From assembly GCA_033064195.1 (NCBI GenBank), contig JARBJD010000311.1:1-64000 (forward strand): a DNA stretch of 64,000 bases, written 5' to 3'. Every line of letters starts with the position of its first letter. Position 1 is the first letter of the stretch. The notes beneath the pieces were generated by a model that saw nothing but the letters and a program-made list of their open reading frames with translations, searched no databases and was not told the origin of the DNA. Source of the DNA: Blattamonas nauphoetae (taxonomy: Eukaryota > Preaxostyla > Oxymonadida). Shown here one piece after another: positions 31,218-44,000 of this stretch. Made by a program: the position numbers and the translations under genes.

Positions 31218-34200
31218 TCACGAATCCACAGGCAACTGCTCGGTCAGCGGCTCGTTCAGCATGTCCACGTCTGCGAACACCGAAAACAGTCTTCGCCTCG
31301 ATCCCCTGCAACACACATACTTCATCCCCACCAACTCCACTCCCTTCAGCACCACTGCGAATGTCCCCAGAAACCCTCCAACGGCCGACAAACAGTTCGA
31401 GACGAAGGAAGGGAGTTTCTGGCGCATCACTCGATCCGTCAGAACCACATTCACATCTTTCGTCAAGTTGATCCGCGCTTTGATCCCGAACTGCATGAAC
31501 AGCTTGTCTGGAAGCGATTTCGATCCTTCTTTCGGGTGAGCCGCCGCGACAAAGTATCCAGGTTGTTGTCGCTCGTTCTTGTCGGTGTACAGAGACGGCA
31601 TGATTGTGAACTCAAAGTCTGTCGATCCTGCGCCTTTGAACACGCGCCCTTTCGAGTCCAGCTGCAGCAGAGTCATCGACGAGAGAGAATCGTTCCTGTC
31701 CTTCTCCCCAAAATCAATTCCCGTGTCCAGCTTCACCTGTGCCATCATTCCATAGCAGAGCGCGCTGTCGGACGTGATTGTGTATTCGATGGATGGGAAA
31801 GAGCCGTCGTCGCCGAACTGGACGATCGTGTTCGGAGAAGTGCTGCGGATTCGGCAGTTGATGCTGTTGTCGCGGAACTTGTTCTTTGATTCGGTTGGCA
31901 GACACGTTGTGTTGAGTGGGAACGACTTGTCGCCATCTAAGAGAAGAGGAATGTGGATGAAGAAGATGAAGAAAACGAGAGAGAAGGAATGGTGAAACGT
32001 GAAGCCAAAAGATGTCAACTGGAAGTTGGATGCATACGTTTCACAATCAGATTCGTCGACTCCACCTTCACATCCTGACAGTCTCCCTCCTTCCCAATCT
32101 CGTTGTCCGCCGTGCACTTTCCGTTGAAGTCCATCAGATCCAGCGAGAACTCCGCCAACTCAGTCTCAATCGCACTCGAATCCAGCGCTGTTGTCATCGC
32201 TCCAGTGATCAGTGTCCTCGTCTCCGTCAGGTTGTTCCGGAAGAACTCAAACCCAAGTGTCGTGACGGCCCCAACAGCAAAACACACATACACAACAGAC
32301 AAGACGCCCCCGAGCACGGTCTTCCGCAGCATTTTGGGGGACGAGTGAGTGATTGCATCGATCTCGTCGGTGTGGTCGGACACGAAGAAACAATCACATT
32401 TCCACAACTGATGTCTCGTGCACGGACAACACAGGAAGACGAGTGCAATCACAGCTCCCACAGCAACCCCTCCCGCGTACGGCACGACCGTCCAAATCGT
32501 CGACAGATGGTCGAATGTTTGGAAGCGAGGCGGCTGCTGGAACGCCGATTGAGGCAGTTGAGGGCGAGTGTTGGTGTTGGAAGTGGACCCAATCGGACAA
32601 TACTCACAATCCGAGCATCGCACACACTCGCCCTTCCCTTCCTCGTCGTTGTACTGCCCGTTCGGACACGAGATGCAGTGGTACCCCTTTCTTCCTCCCT
32701 TCCACGGATTGAACGAGCCAGGAAGGCACTTTGTGCATCCGGTGTTCCCCCACTTCTCGTTGAACTGGCCGACAGGGCAGAGCTCACATCCAACCACTGA
32801 CAAAGCGCTGGTTGAGGTGAAAGTGCCAGGCGAGCACGAGAACTCGTTTTTCGTCAGCTCGAAGCGGAACATCTGGTTGTGGAATTGACTGTTCGACGGA
32901 AGCTTCTTTCCGACGATGTTTCCTCCAAAAATGAGCAATTCGCGGCCAGTCAGGACAGCCGAGCCGCCTGAGATGAACTGGAACTTGAAGTCGATCTCGT
33001 CGTTCTTGTTCTCGTCGTGCAAATATCGAATGTTCGAGAAATCACTCACTTTCCAATAATTCAGCCTGCTCTTCGCGTTGTCCACGTCGAGACCACCAAA
33101 TGACACAAATCCATCGTCGACAGCAACAGTGTACGCTCTGTAGTAAATCGGAAGATTGTCGTATTTGGACAGATCCAATTTCGGATGATCGGAATATTGG
33201 ACGATGGGCGATTCGTCGTTATCTTTCGGGATGAGGAATTTGTCGATGGTCAGAATTGAAGTGAGAGATTGGGTCACTCCTCCACCAATAACGAGGTAAT
33301 CGTTGTCTTTCCCTTCTTCAACGAAAATAAAAGCATCTTCCCGGCCTGCAGGAATATATTGGGCATTGTCCTGCGTGTTCTTTTTCGACACCAGACGCGA
33401 CGAGGCACGGGAGAGATATCGAGATGGTTTTGCGAATAACGATGTGATATTGGCCCCAAAATGACCATTAGAAGCACTCAGAGCAGAAGTGTATTGGAGT
33501 TCCATTTTTGTCCACGTTCTGGTCACCAACGAGAATGACCACAGTTCGTTCGTCACTTTCGTGTCGTCCAATCGTCCCCCGAACACAAAAAGCTGTTTGT
33601 GGACACAGACCATTGCCGAGCCATATCTTCCGTGTGGTTTGGTCCCTCCGAGAACACTGATCTGTTCCCATTTGTTCTCGTTGATCGAATACTGCCACAG
33701 ATCGTTCTGTCCAGACACCTCGCCGGTCAGAGCGTTGGTCCCCTTCCCTCCAAAAATGATTAGTCGGCCGGAGTGTTCTGCGATCGAGTATTGTTCTCTG
33801 GCGGGTGGCGACGGTGATGTTGGGTTTGTATGAACTTCCCAGCTGTGTGTCTGCACGTCAAACGAATACAGATCGTTCAGAAGTTGTCCGTTCGTCCCTT
33901 CACGACCACCAAAAACCCACATTCGTCCCAGCGCCATCACAGATTTGTGACCAGAACGAGGCGAGGGAATGCTGGGGATTGGAGTTGAAATAAGCCTAAA
34001 ATGAAGAGAAGAGATGATATTGGTCATCAAGAGTCAATAAAAACGATCTACAAACTTGAATTTGCCTTCAGCAGCTGTAGGAGTGATAATGATTGTGTCT
34101 CCATCAACCAACGTATCTGTCAGGCCTCCAAACAGGAAATACGAATCTGCTTTGCTGGTGGTAGCGAGAGCACCGGAATATCTTTGATATCTGTTCGATA

Positions 34201-35119
34201 CAACATCGGTGTCGAGCAGCGTTTCTTCGTCCAACGTCGCCAACGCCTCGTCCAGAAACGCGTCTGCCGGGAAGTCAACTTTTGTGTAGGACACTGTCGG
34301 GTTAGTCCCACCTGCTGCATTCGTGAAGTCCAGAAAGACAGCGTCATTGCGGTATTCTTGTTTTCCGTTCTCGAACATGTATCCTCCGAAACACGCAACA
34401 ATATTCCCGTTCACACACCACCCTGACCCTTCTCGTGCACTTGGTTCAGTTGGTGTGTTGTATGGCACCTTCTTCCACTTTGGATTGGTTGTGGTGTGAT
34501 CGATTCGATAAACACTGAATGACTGGTCGCCCTTTGATGTATATCCTCCAAAAAGGAAGAAGTACTTCTCATCTGCATATGCTCCTCCGTTGCTTCGTGT
34601 TGGTGGATTCTCATTCCCTTCACCTGGTTCTGTTTCTGCGATCACTTTCGACCATGTTTGTTTCTCGATGTTGAATTTATGCACATCGTTGGTCTTCCCA
34701 TCTTCGGTACGACCTCCGCTGACAAACAGAGAACTTGCAGTCTTCGCAAAATGGGCAGCTTGGCGTGCTGTCGGAATAGCGCCAGATTGATGCACTGAGC
34801 TCCAAATGTGTGTGCTAATATCAAGTTTCCACATGTCATTGTAAAACCCATTCTCGCCCGTCCCACCCCAGAGGTAGACTGTTGAACCAATCAGATACGT
34901 GCATGCATCGACAACTCCAGGTGTAACTGTCATCCCATTCACCACAAACGGCGACCACTTCTGGACTTCTTCACCAAGCATGCGTCGTCTGGACTGTTTG
35001 GGGCGTTTCTGTGTGACTGCGAGGTGGAGAGGGAGATGGGAGGGAGAAATGGGCGAACAGAGAGCATTAGGGTGTTTGTTATGGGTGAGAGGTAGAGACA
35101 GATTGAATCTCCATTCCAA
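31218..35119 (-). CDS. Kelch-repeat, Cys-rich, multi-membrane-span protein
   Basis: I model three exons, 34056-35119, 32038-33995 and 31218-31936, with introns of 60 and 101 nt (donors GTTTGT and GTATGC) in consistent phase, giving 1246 residues. Two sets of kelch blades come first (YLWGGTGENGFYNDMW, FFLFGGYTS; then MWVFGGREGTNGQLLNDLY, LIIFGGKG, LFVFGGRLDD). A Cys-rich ephrin-receptor-like (GCC2/GCC3-type) stretch follows (CELCPVGQFNEKWG, CTKCLPGSFNPW, CISCPNGQYND). After it come three hydrophobic segments, the last being FVSNCLSAVGGFLGTFAVVL. A surface or endomembrane receptor-like role is likely. The N-terminus is uncertain: an acceptor-like site near residue 34 suggests a missing 5' exon with the signal peptide. 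Confidence 0.75.
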
Positions 35120-35233
35120 TCCTTCAATCTCGAGGATGTGAAATACAACAGTGAAACTTTCTCGCAGTTCGAGATTCGGGTGAAAATGAAGAAGAATGAA
35201 GTGAGAGCGAGTGTGAAGAGAGAAGAGCTCGGA

Positions 35234-37437
35234 TTAGTCCATCACCACGTTCGAACTCCCTCCAACCATCGATGGCTCTCCAAGCACTTCTGATGACACA
35301 ATCTCAACTGAATTCCATCCATAGTATGGATGGACAACGAATCGGAAGGGAACAGGAATGTTGGAGAAGAAGACTGGCTGAGTCTCTCCATCTTGCGACA
35401 GCTTCAATGTTCTCTTTCCTTCTCGTCCATCTGCCTCCATCACCACTCGCTGTCCAACTGCTCCTTCCTTGCATGCTGATCCGTTGTGGAATGATTTGCC
35501 GTTCTGATAGGCTGTTCGACCGTTTGAATACCATCCAGCTCCTCCTTTCATATTTCCGAACCATTTCTGTCCAGTCTTTGCCTTTTCTGTCTGATAGGTT
35601 GAGATCAATCCGAAATCAAACTCAGATTGGATGGCTCGAATGATGAAAGTGATTCGAACGACAACAGCTCCGAATGAATGCGAGAGAAGATGATGATTGG
35701 ACCAACCTCCTGTTTTTGTGAACACATTTCCAGCGAGAGTGAACTTGTTAAGTTCGGACACTTCGATTGCTGCTGGTCCTTCCTTCACATTCCTTCGTCG
35801 CTCTTCTTCTTCTTCCCTCTTCCTTTCTTCATCTCTCTGTCGGCCTTCTGAAATCCATTTTTCGTTCATCCTCTTCATCTCTTCCATTCTCTCAACTTCC
35901 TCGAGAACTCTCTCCGTCTCTCCTCTTCTGCCTTCCTTGCTGTTTCTTTCTCCATCTCACGTTCTGCTTCCATCTCCCTTTTCTCTCTCGCTCTTTCAGA
36001 CTCCATCTGTCTCATTTTGTCATCCATCTCTCTTCGAGCTGCTGCCAAGTCAATCCCAACTTCTCCAATCTCTTTCTCAGATGGCGACTGGATCAACGAA
36101 GAGAAGTGTCGAATGATCATTCCTCCAACTTGTTGTTGGATGTTTCGTGTTGTTCGGTCTGGATTTTGCCTTCCGAGCGAGTGACCAAGTGTCAGAACTG
36201 CCTTCTCAATTCGAGAAAGTGCGAATCCACAACCACGAGTCAGCGAGAACGAATCTTCTTTCCATTCTTCATTCTTCTTGTCAGTTGATTCCGAATGCTG
36301 TTCGTTGTCAATGTGAGAGCGAAGGCCACTGCACAATCGGTCCAAAACAACAAGTGTCGCCACAACATCCACTGACCCACTTTCACTTTCATCGTCACTT
36401 GAAATCACTCTGCAAAGTCTCTCAACAATTCCCGAACTCAACACTCCCTCCACTTCCACACACGAAAGACTTCCTCCACACAGAAGACTCCAAACACAAA
36501 TCAAAACAAATCAAAAAGAAATCAAGACAGGTGGAGAGAGAAAAAGAGAGAAGAGATGAAAGAATGATGAAGAGTAGAGAAGAGTGAAGACCCAAGTGAA
36601 TGTGTGGCTGGTGTCGATAACGAACTGTCCGCATGCTGATCAACAAAATAGCAACAACGAGAATCACAACGAGAACATGAAAAAGAAGGAAATGAAATGG
36701 GAGAAAGAGAAGAAATGAAGAAAGAGAGGAACAAACGGAGGAGAGCGCAAGCAGAGAAGGAATCAAGTCACTCCGAAGTCGAGGTCGTCCTTCCGACACC
36801 GATGTCACCATCACCCCAATCACACTCGATAGAACTCCCTGAACACACACAATCCATCACAGAATCAATCAGAATGAGAATCAGAATGAGAATCACAAAT
36901 ATCATCATATGGAGAGAACAAGTGAGACAAACAGAAAGAGTGGATGAACAGTCCGACGAAAGACGCTCCGAAAATCTCTCCAACAATCCACTCCGAATCC
37001 CAATCGCACTTCGTTCTTTCATCTTTGATGGTTCTGAGATATCACAAGAATGATGTTGAAATTAACCATCCAAATCAAAAGAATATGTTCACAAAGATTT
37101 CAAATAATCATGAGAGAATCATGTGACAGACCTGATGTGAGAATATTGAACACAGAATGAGCGATCTTGAATTGGACAGTTTCGTCGCCATTCTTGAACT
37201 CACTTTCACATCTCCTGAATTCCTCCATCTGAAAGAAAAGATATGTAAGATGAATCATGATCACTAAAAAGAAAAATCAAGTCATTGGAAGGATGGGAAA
37301 CTGAACGAGAATGAAACATGACGAAATGTCTCGTGTAATGATCGAAATGTAATAATGATAATTCAAACCAGTCCTTCCGGAGATTGTCCATTGGTAGGTG
37401 GACTTATGATTGATGACTGCATTGGGGTAGCGAACAT
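35234..37437 (-). pseudogene. Copy B of the six-exon coiled-coil/SPRY-like family, one frameshift
   Basis: Exons are 37369-37437, 37132-37228, 36933-37033, 36737-36838, 36592-36635 and 36487 down to 35234. The first five have exactly the lengths of copies A and C. In exon 6 the frame shifts near 35,885: EFSRKLRE continues into MEEMKRMNEKW only in another frame. Against copy C this is a loss of about 37 nt between GAGAGA repeats in the coiled-coil region. The C-terminal domain is otherwise open and nearly identical to copy C over about 100 residues (FDFGLISTYQTEKAKTGQKW onward), which suggests recent duplication or gene conversion. Confidence 0.8.
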
Positions 37438-37536
37438 TTGGTGGAGATCCAAATTCCACAACAATTAAAATTTTGCCTGTTCCGGAACAAAACAGAGAAA
37501 GTGGATGAATCATCGTGAAATGCTCCAAAAACAGAG

Positions 37537-39520
37537 TCAATAATAATTGTTCCTGAAGCCAAAATAGACAGTTGGATGCTGAAAAGAGTTCATCACATGA
37601 AGTGAATCCAAACTCTGCTGAATCTGCCTCCTTTCTTGAAAGTCATATCCAGGCTGCCTTTCAGCTTCGATATAGTCTCGAAGCCCCGTTCGTTCGATAT
37701 CTTGCGCTGTTCCTAGAGCATCGTTCGTATCGTACCGTCGAGGGAAGAATTTGTGGAGTGCGGCTGTCACGTTGAAACCCTTCTCCATTCGCCGATTGAT
37801 GTACAGTCGAGTGAAAGCTTCGTAAAGACCGGGACTTGAGGCTCGAATCGCCTCATTGCTCAAAGTTGTTATGCATTCTAGGACAGCTTCAACAAGCGGC
37901 TGTGCCTTCCCCTGGTAAGGTAATTCGCGGATTCCATTGAAATACCAAAAGTTGCCGTAACGAGTGAGGAAGTCGATGATCCAATTGGTCAATCCCGACG
38001 TGACGATCCAATCTGAGTCTGCGTGCGCGTAGTACCTGCCCCAGCTGTTCTTTGTAGCAAAGACAATGATTGATGTGCATAGTCGACAGTTTCTGAGTTG
38101 TTCGAGACATGAAACAGCGGACGAGCGGATATTGGCTTTCACGGCGTCTGAGATTGTCGATGAATGAGTGGTGAGATTTGTGAGAGCGGAGATGAGGAGG
38201 TGGAGGTTGGGGAATGTTGGATTGAAGTGTCTCGAAAGTGAAAGCAGCGCCTTATCCGAGAGAGGAAGCTGATAGTGGTTTTTATGTGTTCGGTAGTATG
38301 TATTGACCAATTCGAGTCCTTTATGAAAATATTCCACGGAGGAATGCAGCAAGAATGGTTCGATATAGGAAGAGATTGTCGATGATGATTTTTCGGTGCG
38401 TCCGCGATTGATGTTTGCGAGGATCCCCATCACGCTCATTTGTATTGCTTCTGAGCGTGATCGGTCCAAAAGACGAGTAAGATAAACCTGAACAGTACTT
38501 TTACCATGGTGTGGTGCGAAGATGGGGAGTGATTTCGTTGTCGCTCGTTCCGCGTCGATCGAGTTCATTTGGTCGATGATGTTGAGACACATCGAGACCA
38601 CAGCAACAACACGGTTGGTGGGGTCCGTGACTGATCGTTTTGCTGATGGTGGGGCATCCTTCCTCACTCCAGCCTTTCCTTTTGGCCACAGATCCAGCAA
38701 ATGGTAGAGAGTGAGCAGAAACTGGCTTTCGGCAAGGATCATGAGATTGGACGTGGTGGCATTTGTGAGAAGGATCTTGATAAAGCGGAGGGCTGAGATT
38801 GCTTCGTCCCACATCGGTTTTTCTTCGTCAGAAGCGACTTTCTTTCCGATCAGCTTTCTAAACGCGGCCATTAAGTGCCCCGGGAAAGTATCGTCTTTCT
38901 TCCCTCCCGTTGCATCCAGAAGGGACAGGGTATAGTTTAGACTTGGGATAATTGAAGACACGACGACTTGTCCGATTCGCCAAGGACATCATCGAGAAAT
39001 GAAACCAGTTGCGAATTGCAGATTGAGAGTGCGAAGTGTGTCCGTTCAAAACCTGTGATGCTCCGGGCAAGTGCATTGGAAGGCTTAGTGGTCAGAGAAG
39101 ACACAGATATTGTTTCTGAGAGAGAGAATGACGCAGTGTTTTCGAGGAAGAGTGGTTGTGTGAGATCATCATGAAACTTCGAGGTGATCGAGATAATTGT
39201 GGAATACAATTGCTTGAACAACGTCTCAACTTCTTCTGTCAAGACCCACTCAGGATCTCCAAGTTCTTCGAGGACAGGACTGAATGAGGATGACCAAGAG
39301 ACGAAACACACAAATAAGGATTAAGATCGATTTCCAAATCCGGTACAAAGTTTATGTCGGCTTCATTGGAAACGGGAACGTCAAAATGGGGGACGGAATC
39401 ATCGTGTTCTACAGTTCTTGGTTTCTTTGCTTGTCGCTTGCTTGAAGTCTCTATGGTTGGTTGCTCGATGATAAAATCGTCCTCGAACTCATAGTCAGAA
39501 ACGATGATCTTGGGAGGCAT
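37537..39520 (-). CDS. ARM/HEAT-like all-helical protein, two or three exons
   Basis: The ATG at 39520 opens an acidic, disordered N-terminus (MPPKIIVSDYEFEDDF). A 32-nt intron (39280-39311, donor GTGTGT, acceptor ATTCAG) joins it to LEELGDPEWVLTEEVETLF. Near 38,950 the frame changes again. A very short intron (about 20-26 nt ending CCCAAG) would restore it, or it may be a frameshift. The rest (about 470 residues) is helical solenoid (ALRFIKILLTNATT, LLISALTNLTTHSS, LVEAVLECITTL) and ends with TGLRDYIEAERQ, as in the other two ARM-like genes. Function is unknown. Confidence 0.6.
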
Positions 39521-39695
39521 TTTGTCATGGGTTCGACCCTTGTCAAAACAAACTGCGCATTATGATAGATATTGAGGGTAAGCAGGCATCCACATGTTCC
39601 TCTCATGGAAAAAGACAAGTCGAGATTCTAGGTGAAACGTGAAAGAGAAAAATGAAGAGTGAAGTGATACTTGTTCTTCCACTCAAAGAAAAAAG

Positions 39696-40055
39696 TCACA
39701 GGTTGGCGTCTGCTTCTGCCGCACCGTAAGTCTGCACTACAAGTAGATAATCTTTCGTCAACATCATGCCTGCGATCATTTGAGACATTTCTCGCAGATC
39801 GTGCAACAACTTGAGCATTACTTCGAAACTGTCACCAGAGTCATCGGGGTCTTGTCCTTGTTTCAGTGATGTTGGCCGAGAAAGTAATGTGGGATCCATT
39901 AATCGCGTTTTAAGTGTTTTGATCGTCTCATCGATTTGTGTTAACTTATTCGTACGTTCTGTCCTTTGATCACTGATTTGAGACAGTTCAATGGCAGTTT
40001 TAGCTTTCATTTGTTCGATTTCGGATTGTAATTTTGAGATATCTATGGCGTTCAT
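39696..40055 (-). CDS. Small coiled-coil protein, 119 residues
   Basis: The start is the ATG at 40055 (MNAIDISKLQSEIEQMKAKT); the frame is open upstream but lacks a better context. The N-terminal 60 residues form a heptad-like coiled coil, followed by a short linker with Pro/Gly/Asp and a C-terminal helix (MLKLLHDLREMSQMIAG). The size and layout fit a subunit of a multi-protein complex (kinetochore, BLOC or dynactin-type), but I cannot name it. The gene is intronless. Confidence 0.55.
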   Translation of the reverse strand: MNAIDISKLQSEIEQMKAKTAIELSQISDQRTERTNKLTQIDETIKTLKTRLMDPTLLSRPTSLKQGQDPDDSGDSFEVMLKLLHDLREMSQMIAGMMLTKDYLLVVQTYGAAEADANL

Positions 40056-41090
40056 GATGACTGATATGTTTGTTGATTTGAACGTGAGAAGGACGAAATA
40101 TTGATGATGTGGGGCTAATAATTGAGGACACACCTTGCAGACTTAATTAAGAACGAGTTAGTGTGATATTGGAGGATGATAACAGTGGAATGAACGTGGG
40201 AGTGAATCCCATAAAAAGGAGCCATGCAGTTTCAGCCCTTCCTGCTGTCTTTCATTGAACAATTCCTCAACATTATCGATTAATGTGTTTCAGTCAATGT
40301 GGGACAAGTATGAAAGCCTCTCTTAGATCGCCCAGAAATCTCAAAGTCCAAGCTACTCTGTTTTGCCCCTTCCCCAGAGATTGAATGGTTTCTTCCTAAT
40401 TCCTTACCATTTTTATGATTAGGCTCGTCTCATTTCATCTGTCTTCAGCGATTGCCAGCTAATCAATTCCTGATATCTTCTCGTCAGATCATCACACTTC
40501 AATTCTCCAGTTGAACACACATCCTCGATAATTAAGTCTTCAACTTCGATATTCTACAACTATTTATGGTAGCCGAACCATCACCAACATCTCACATGTT
40601 GAGTACGATCATACTTCTCACATTGTGTAGTTTATCCATCGAAAGTGTCTCGTCTCGTCTGTGGAATTATCTACCCAACACCGATACTTCCAGATCAAGT
40701 GGACTCTCTTTTCGTCTCAACTCGGTGTCTATCACAGGAAGAACGATCTATTTAGGCGAAATATGTCGCGTGAACGATGTCCATCTCATATCTCGTTCTT
40801 AACGTCAATAATTCAATTCACGAAACATGAATTAATAGAATTAATGTGTCCGTAATGATTTCAGGACAATAGCGATGCTTTATTATGCTCATTGAGTTGT
40901 TTATTGTTTTTCTATCGTATCACGTTTTGTCTAAAAAAAGTTCCAACAGAAGTCAATCACGTACAGACAATAATATAAGAATGTACGACGAAGAGAAGGC
41001 CTGATATGGACAATTAAAAGATATTAACCTATCAAGATGACAGTAGACCATAAATACGGTAAGTTGGTCCGAGTAGGGACAATAGTGGAT
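40056..41090. other. 1.0-kb gap with one possible small secreted peptide
   Basis: Only the short plus-strand frame at 40596-40802 stands out. The rest is AT-rich and without firm features. Confidence 0.5.
40596..40802 (+). CDS. Possible small secreted peptide or 5' remnant of a secreted gene
   Basis: The 68-residue frame starts with a typical signal peptide (MLSTIILLTLCSLSIESVSS) followed by a short beta-rich stretch (LSFRLNSVSITGRTIYLG). It may be a 5' relic of a beta-helix gene rather than a real small gene. Confidence 0.3.
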   Translation: MLSTIILLTLCSLSIESVSSRLWNYLPNTDTSRSSGLSFRLNSVSITGRTIYLGEICRVNDVHLISRS

Positions 41091-44000
41091 TTACTCTGAC
41101 TGCTCCGTTTGGGGAGATGATTCCGGAGCAGTTTGGTCCTCCGCCTTTGCCTCTTCTTCTTTGGGAGCTTCGGCTGTTGGCTCTTCCTCTTTCTTTTCTT
41201 CTTCCTTTGGTGCTTCCTCTTCTTTCTTCTCTTCTTCTTTTGGTGCTTCCTCTTCTTTCTTCTCCTCTTCCACCGGTTTTGTCTCTTCTTCCTTCTTTTC
41301 CTCCTCTTTCGGTGCCTCTTCCTCTTTCTTTTCTTCTTCAACTGGTTTTGCTTCTTCCTCCTTCTTCTCTTCCTCTTTTGGTTGTTCCTCTTCCTTCTTC
41401 TCCTCAACTGGCTCTTCCTTCTTCTCTTCTTGAACAGGTGCATCCTCAGCCTTCTGTGTCGCTTCCTCCTCTTTCACTTCTTCCTCCTGACGAACAGGTT
41501 CTGCTTGCTTCGGCTCTTCTTTCTTCTCTTCCACTGGTTGTGCTTCCTCCTTCTTCTCAACTGGCTTCACTTCCTCCTTCTTTTCTTCAACTTTTGGTTC
41601 TTCCTTCTTTTCGGCTGGTTGAGCTTCAACAAGAGCGACTGTGAGTTCCTCCTGCTTCTTGTCCTGTTTGGGCTCGGCTTTCTTCGTTTCCTGTGCCTTC
41701 ACTTCTTTCTTCTCCTCCTTCTTCTTGTTCTCTTTCTTCTTGTCTTCCTTTTCTTGTTCTTCCTTCCTCTTCGCCTTTCTCTCTTCTGCCTCCTTCAGTT
41801 TCTCCTCAGCCTCTCTCGCCATCTTTTCCTCTCTCTCCTTCACACCCATTCCAAAGCGAAGTGTGCATCCAGGGATCTTCGACTCCTCTCCCTTTCTATA
41901 CACACCAGCAGGCGCACCCGGATCGTATTTAATCGGAACTTCTCCATTGAACGGTTCAGGCACTTTAAACATATGAACAAGAGCTCTGAAGGGAATAACA
42001 CCGAGTCCGAAGAGGATTGTCCACAACCAGAGGAGGGGATGCATGTACATCACAGAGAAGGCGTGGGTGAGACCGGGGACAAGCATGATGATGACTTGGA
42101 GGGCAGCGATGATGAAGGCGATGGCGAAGAAGACCCAGTTGGAGAAGATGTGTTCGAAGAAGTTGACTTCGTTGTAGCATTTGCGGGAGGGGATCATGGC
42201 GAAGACTGGAGGGAAGGAGGGAAGAAGGAAAGGGAATCAATGAAGAGGAAGCAATTGAAGAGGAGGCAAATGAAGAGAAAGGAAGGGAAGAGAAAGATAG
42301 AGAGATCGAATTCAAGGAGTATGAAGATGTGATGAAGAATCGTGATATTTCTTCTAACAAACCTTGCATCCAGATGAACACATTGAAGATCATCGAGAAA
42401 TGCTCCCGTGAGAACACAGCTGCTGTTGGATCCATCGCAAACTCTCTGCAGAGTCCTTGTGGGAACATCAGATCTGAGCATTTGATCTCATCTCCTTCAG
42501 CCAGAAGCGGGCATCCAGTCACCTTGTTGGGTCTTCCTGTGCTTGGGTCCATGGCAATGGGATGTTCTGGGCCCCACAAGAAGAGAAGCATGAGGACGAT
42601 TGCGGATTCGTAGATCGAAGTCAAAATAATATTTCTCCACATGGATGGGCAGATAAGCGAGTCAGTACGGCCATATGGAGGACGTTTGAGAAGTTGACGA
42701 GTTGGTGTTTCAGTGGCGAGGGCGAGAGCTGCCAGCGAGTCCATGATCAAGTTGACCCACAACATTTGGATGGCCTTGAGTGGGGTGATGGCGAAGATGG
42801 CTCCAGTGACAGCAATAACAATAGCACTGACATTCACAGTGAGCTGGAATTGCAAGAACTTGCGAATGTTGTCGTACACATTCCTTCCCCACATCACGGC
42901 CTTCACAATTGACGCGAAGTTGTCGTCAGTGATGATAATAGCTGCAGCGTCCTTTGCGACTTCTGTTCCTGTGATACCCATGGCAAAACCAACATCAGCT
43001 TTTGAGAGAGCAGGGGCATCGTTTGTTCCATCACCTGTCACAGCAACGACGTGACCCAATTTCTGAAGTCCATCAACAAGAATTTGTTTGTCGATTGGAG
43101 ATGAACGAGCGAGGACTTGGAGCTTGGGGAGAACACGGAGTCGATCTTCTTCGAGGAGATCACGGAACACTGGTCCTTCCATGGCGATACCCTCGACAGG
43201 GTCATAAATGCCACATTCACGAGCAATGTGCATGGCAGTGATGATGTTATCTCCAGTCACCATTCTAACAACGATTTTGGCGTCGTTGCAATCGTCAATG
43301 GCGAGAGGCACTTCTGGGCGAAGTGGATCCTTGATTCCAGTGATTCCAAGGAGAATGAGCTCGTCCTCTGGTGGAGCATCATCAGGGAAGGGGCCAGATT
43401 CTGAATCAGCGTCTTTTGTATCAACGGATGCTTTGGGGATGTCTTTGTAGGCCAGGGCGATGGTTCGGAGACCGTTGGAGGCCATGGAGAGGATCATGTC
43501 GTCGATGTTGGCTCGTTCGTCGTCGTCTGAAAGTGGGAGAGAAGGAGAGATGAGTGTGAGAGGGGTTGATGAGAGGAAGAAGAAATAAAAGCAAATGAAT
43601 CGAGAAAAGAGATGTTTGAGTATCAAACCGATCTGTTTGTTCCCAGCAGAGGAGTAGATCGTCGTGCAGTAGCTTGACACAACTTCCGACGCTCCCTTCG
43701 TGAACACTCTGTAGAATTCTCCCATGTCAGCGATCACAGTCATTCTCTTTCTCTCCGATGAGAAAGGGTAGGTTTGGGCGAGGTGGTTGTTCTTTCGGAT
43801 GGTTTTGTAGTTGATGCCTCTTTCGTGGATGAACAGGAGCATGGCGCATTCTGTCACGTTTCCGAGGTAATCAACAATCCCATTTTCTTCAATGCGGAGA
43901 TCAGCGGATGAGTTGAGAGAAATTGCATCAGCCAGGAGGGACTGGTACTTGGAGTCGAGTTTGAACTCGCCTCCGGCACTGATTGTGGATGAAAGAAATA

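Noticed and set aside
41024-42332. Long antisense frames (up to 399 codons) over the Ca2+-ATPase tail
   Set aside because: They are shadows of the Lys/Glu-rich coding repeats, giving Leu/Phe/Ser strings on the other strand.
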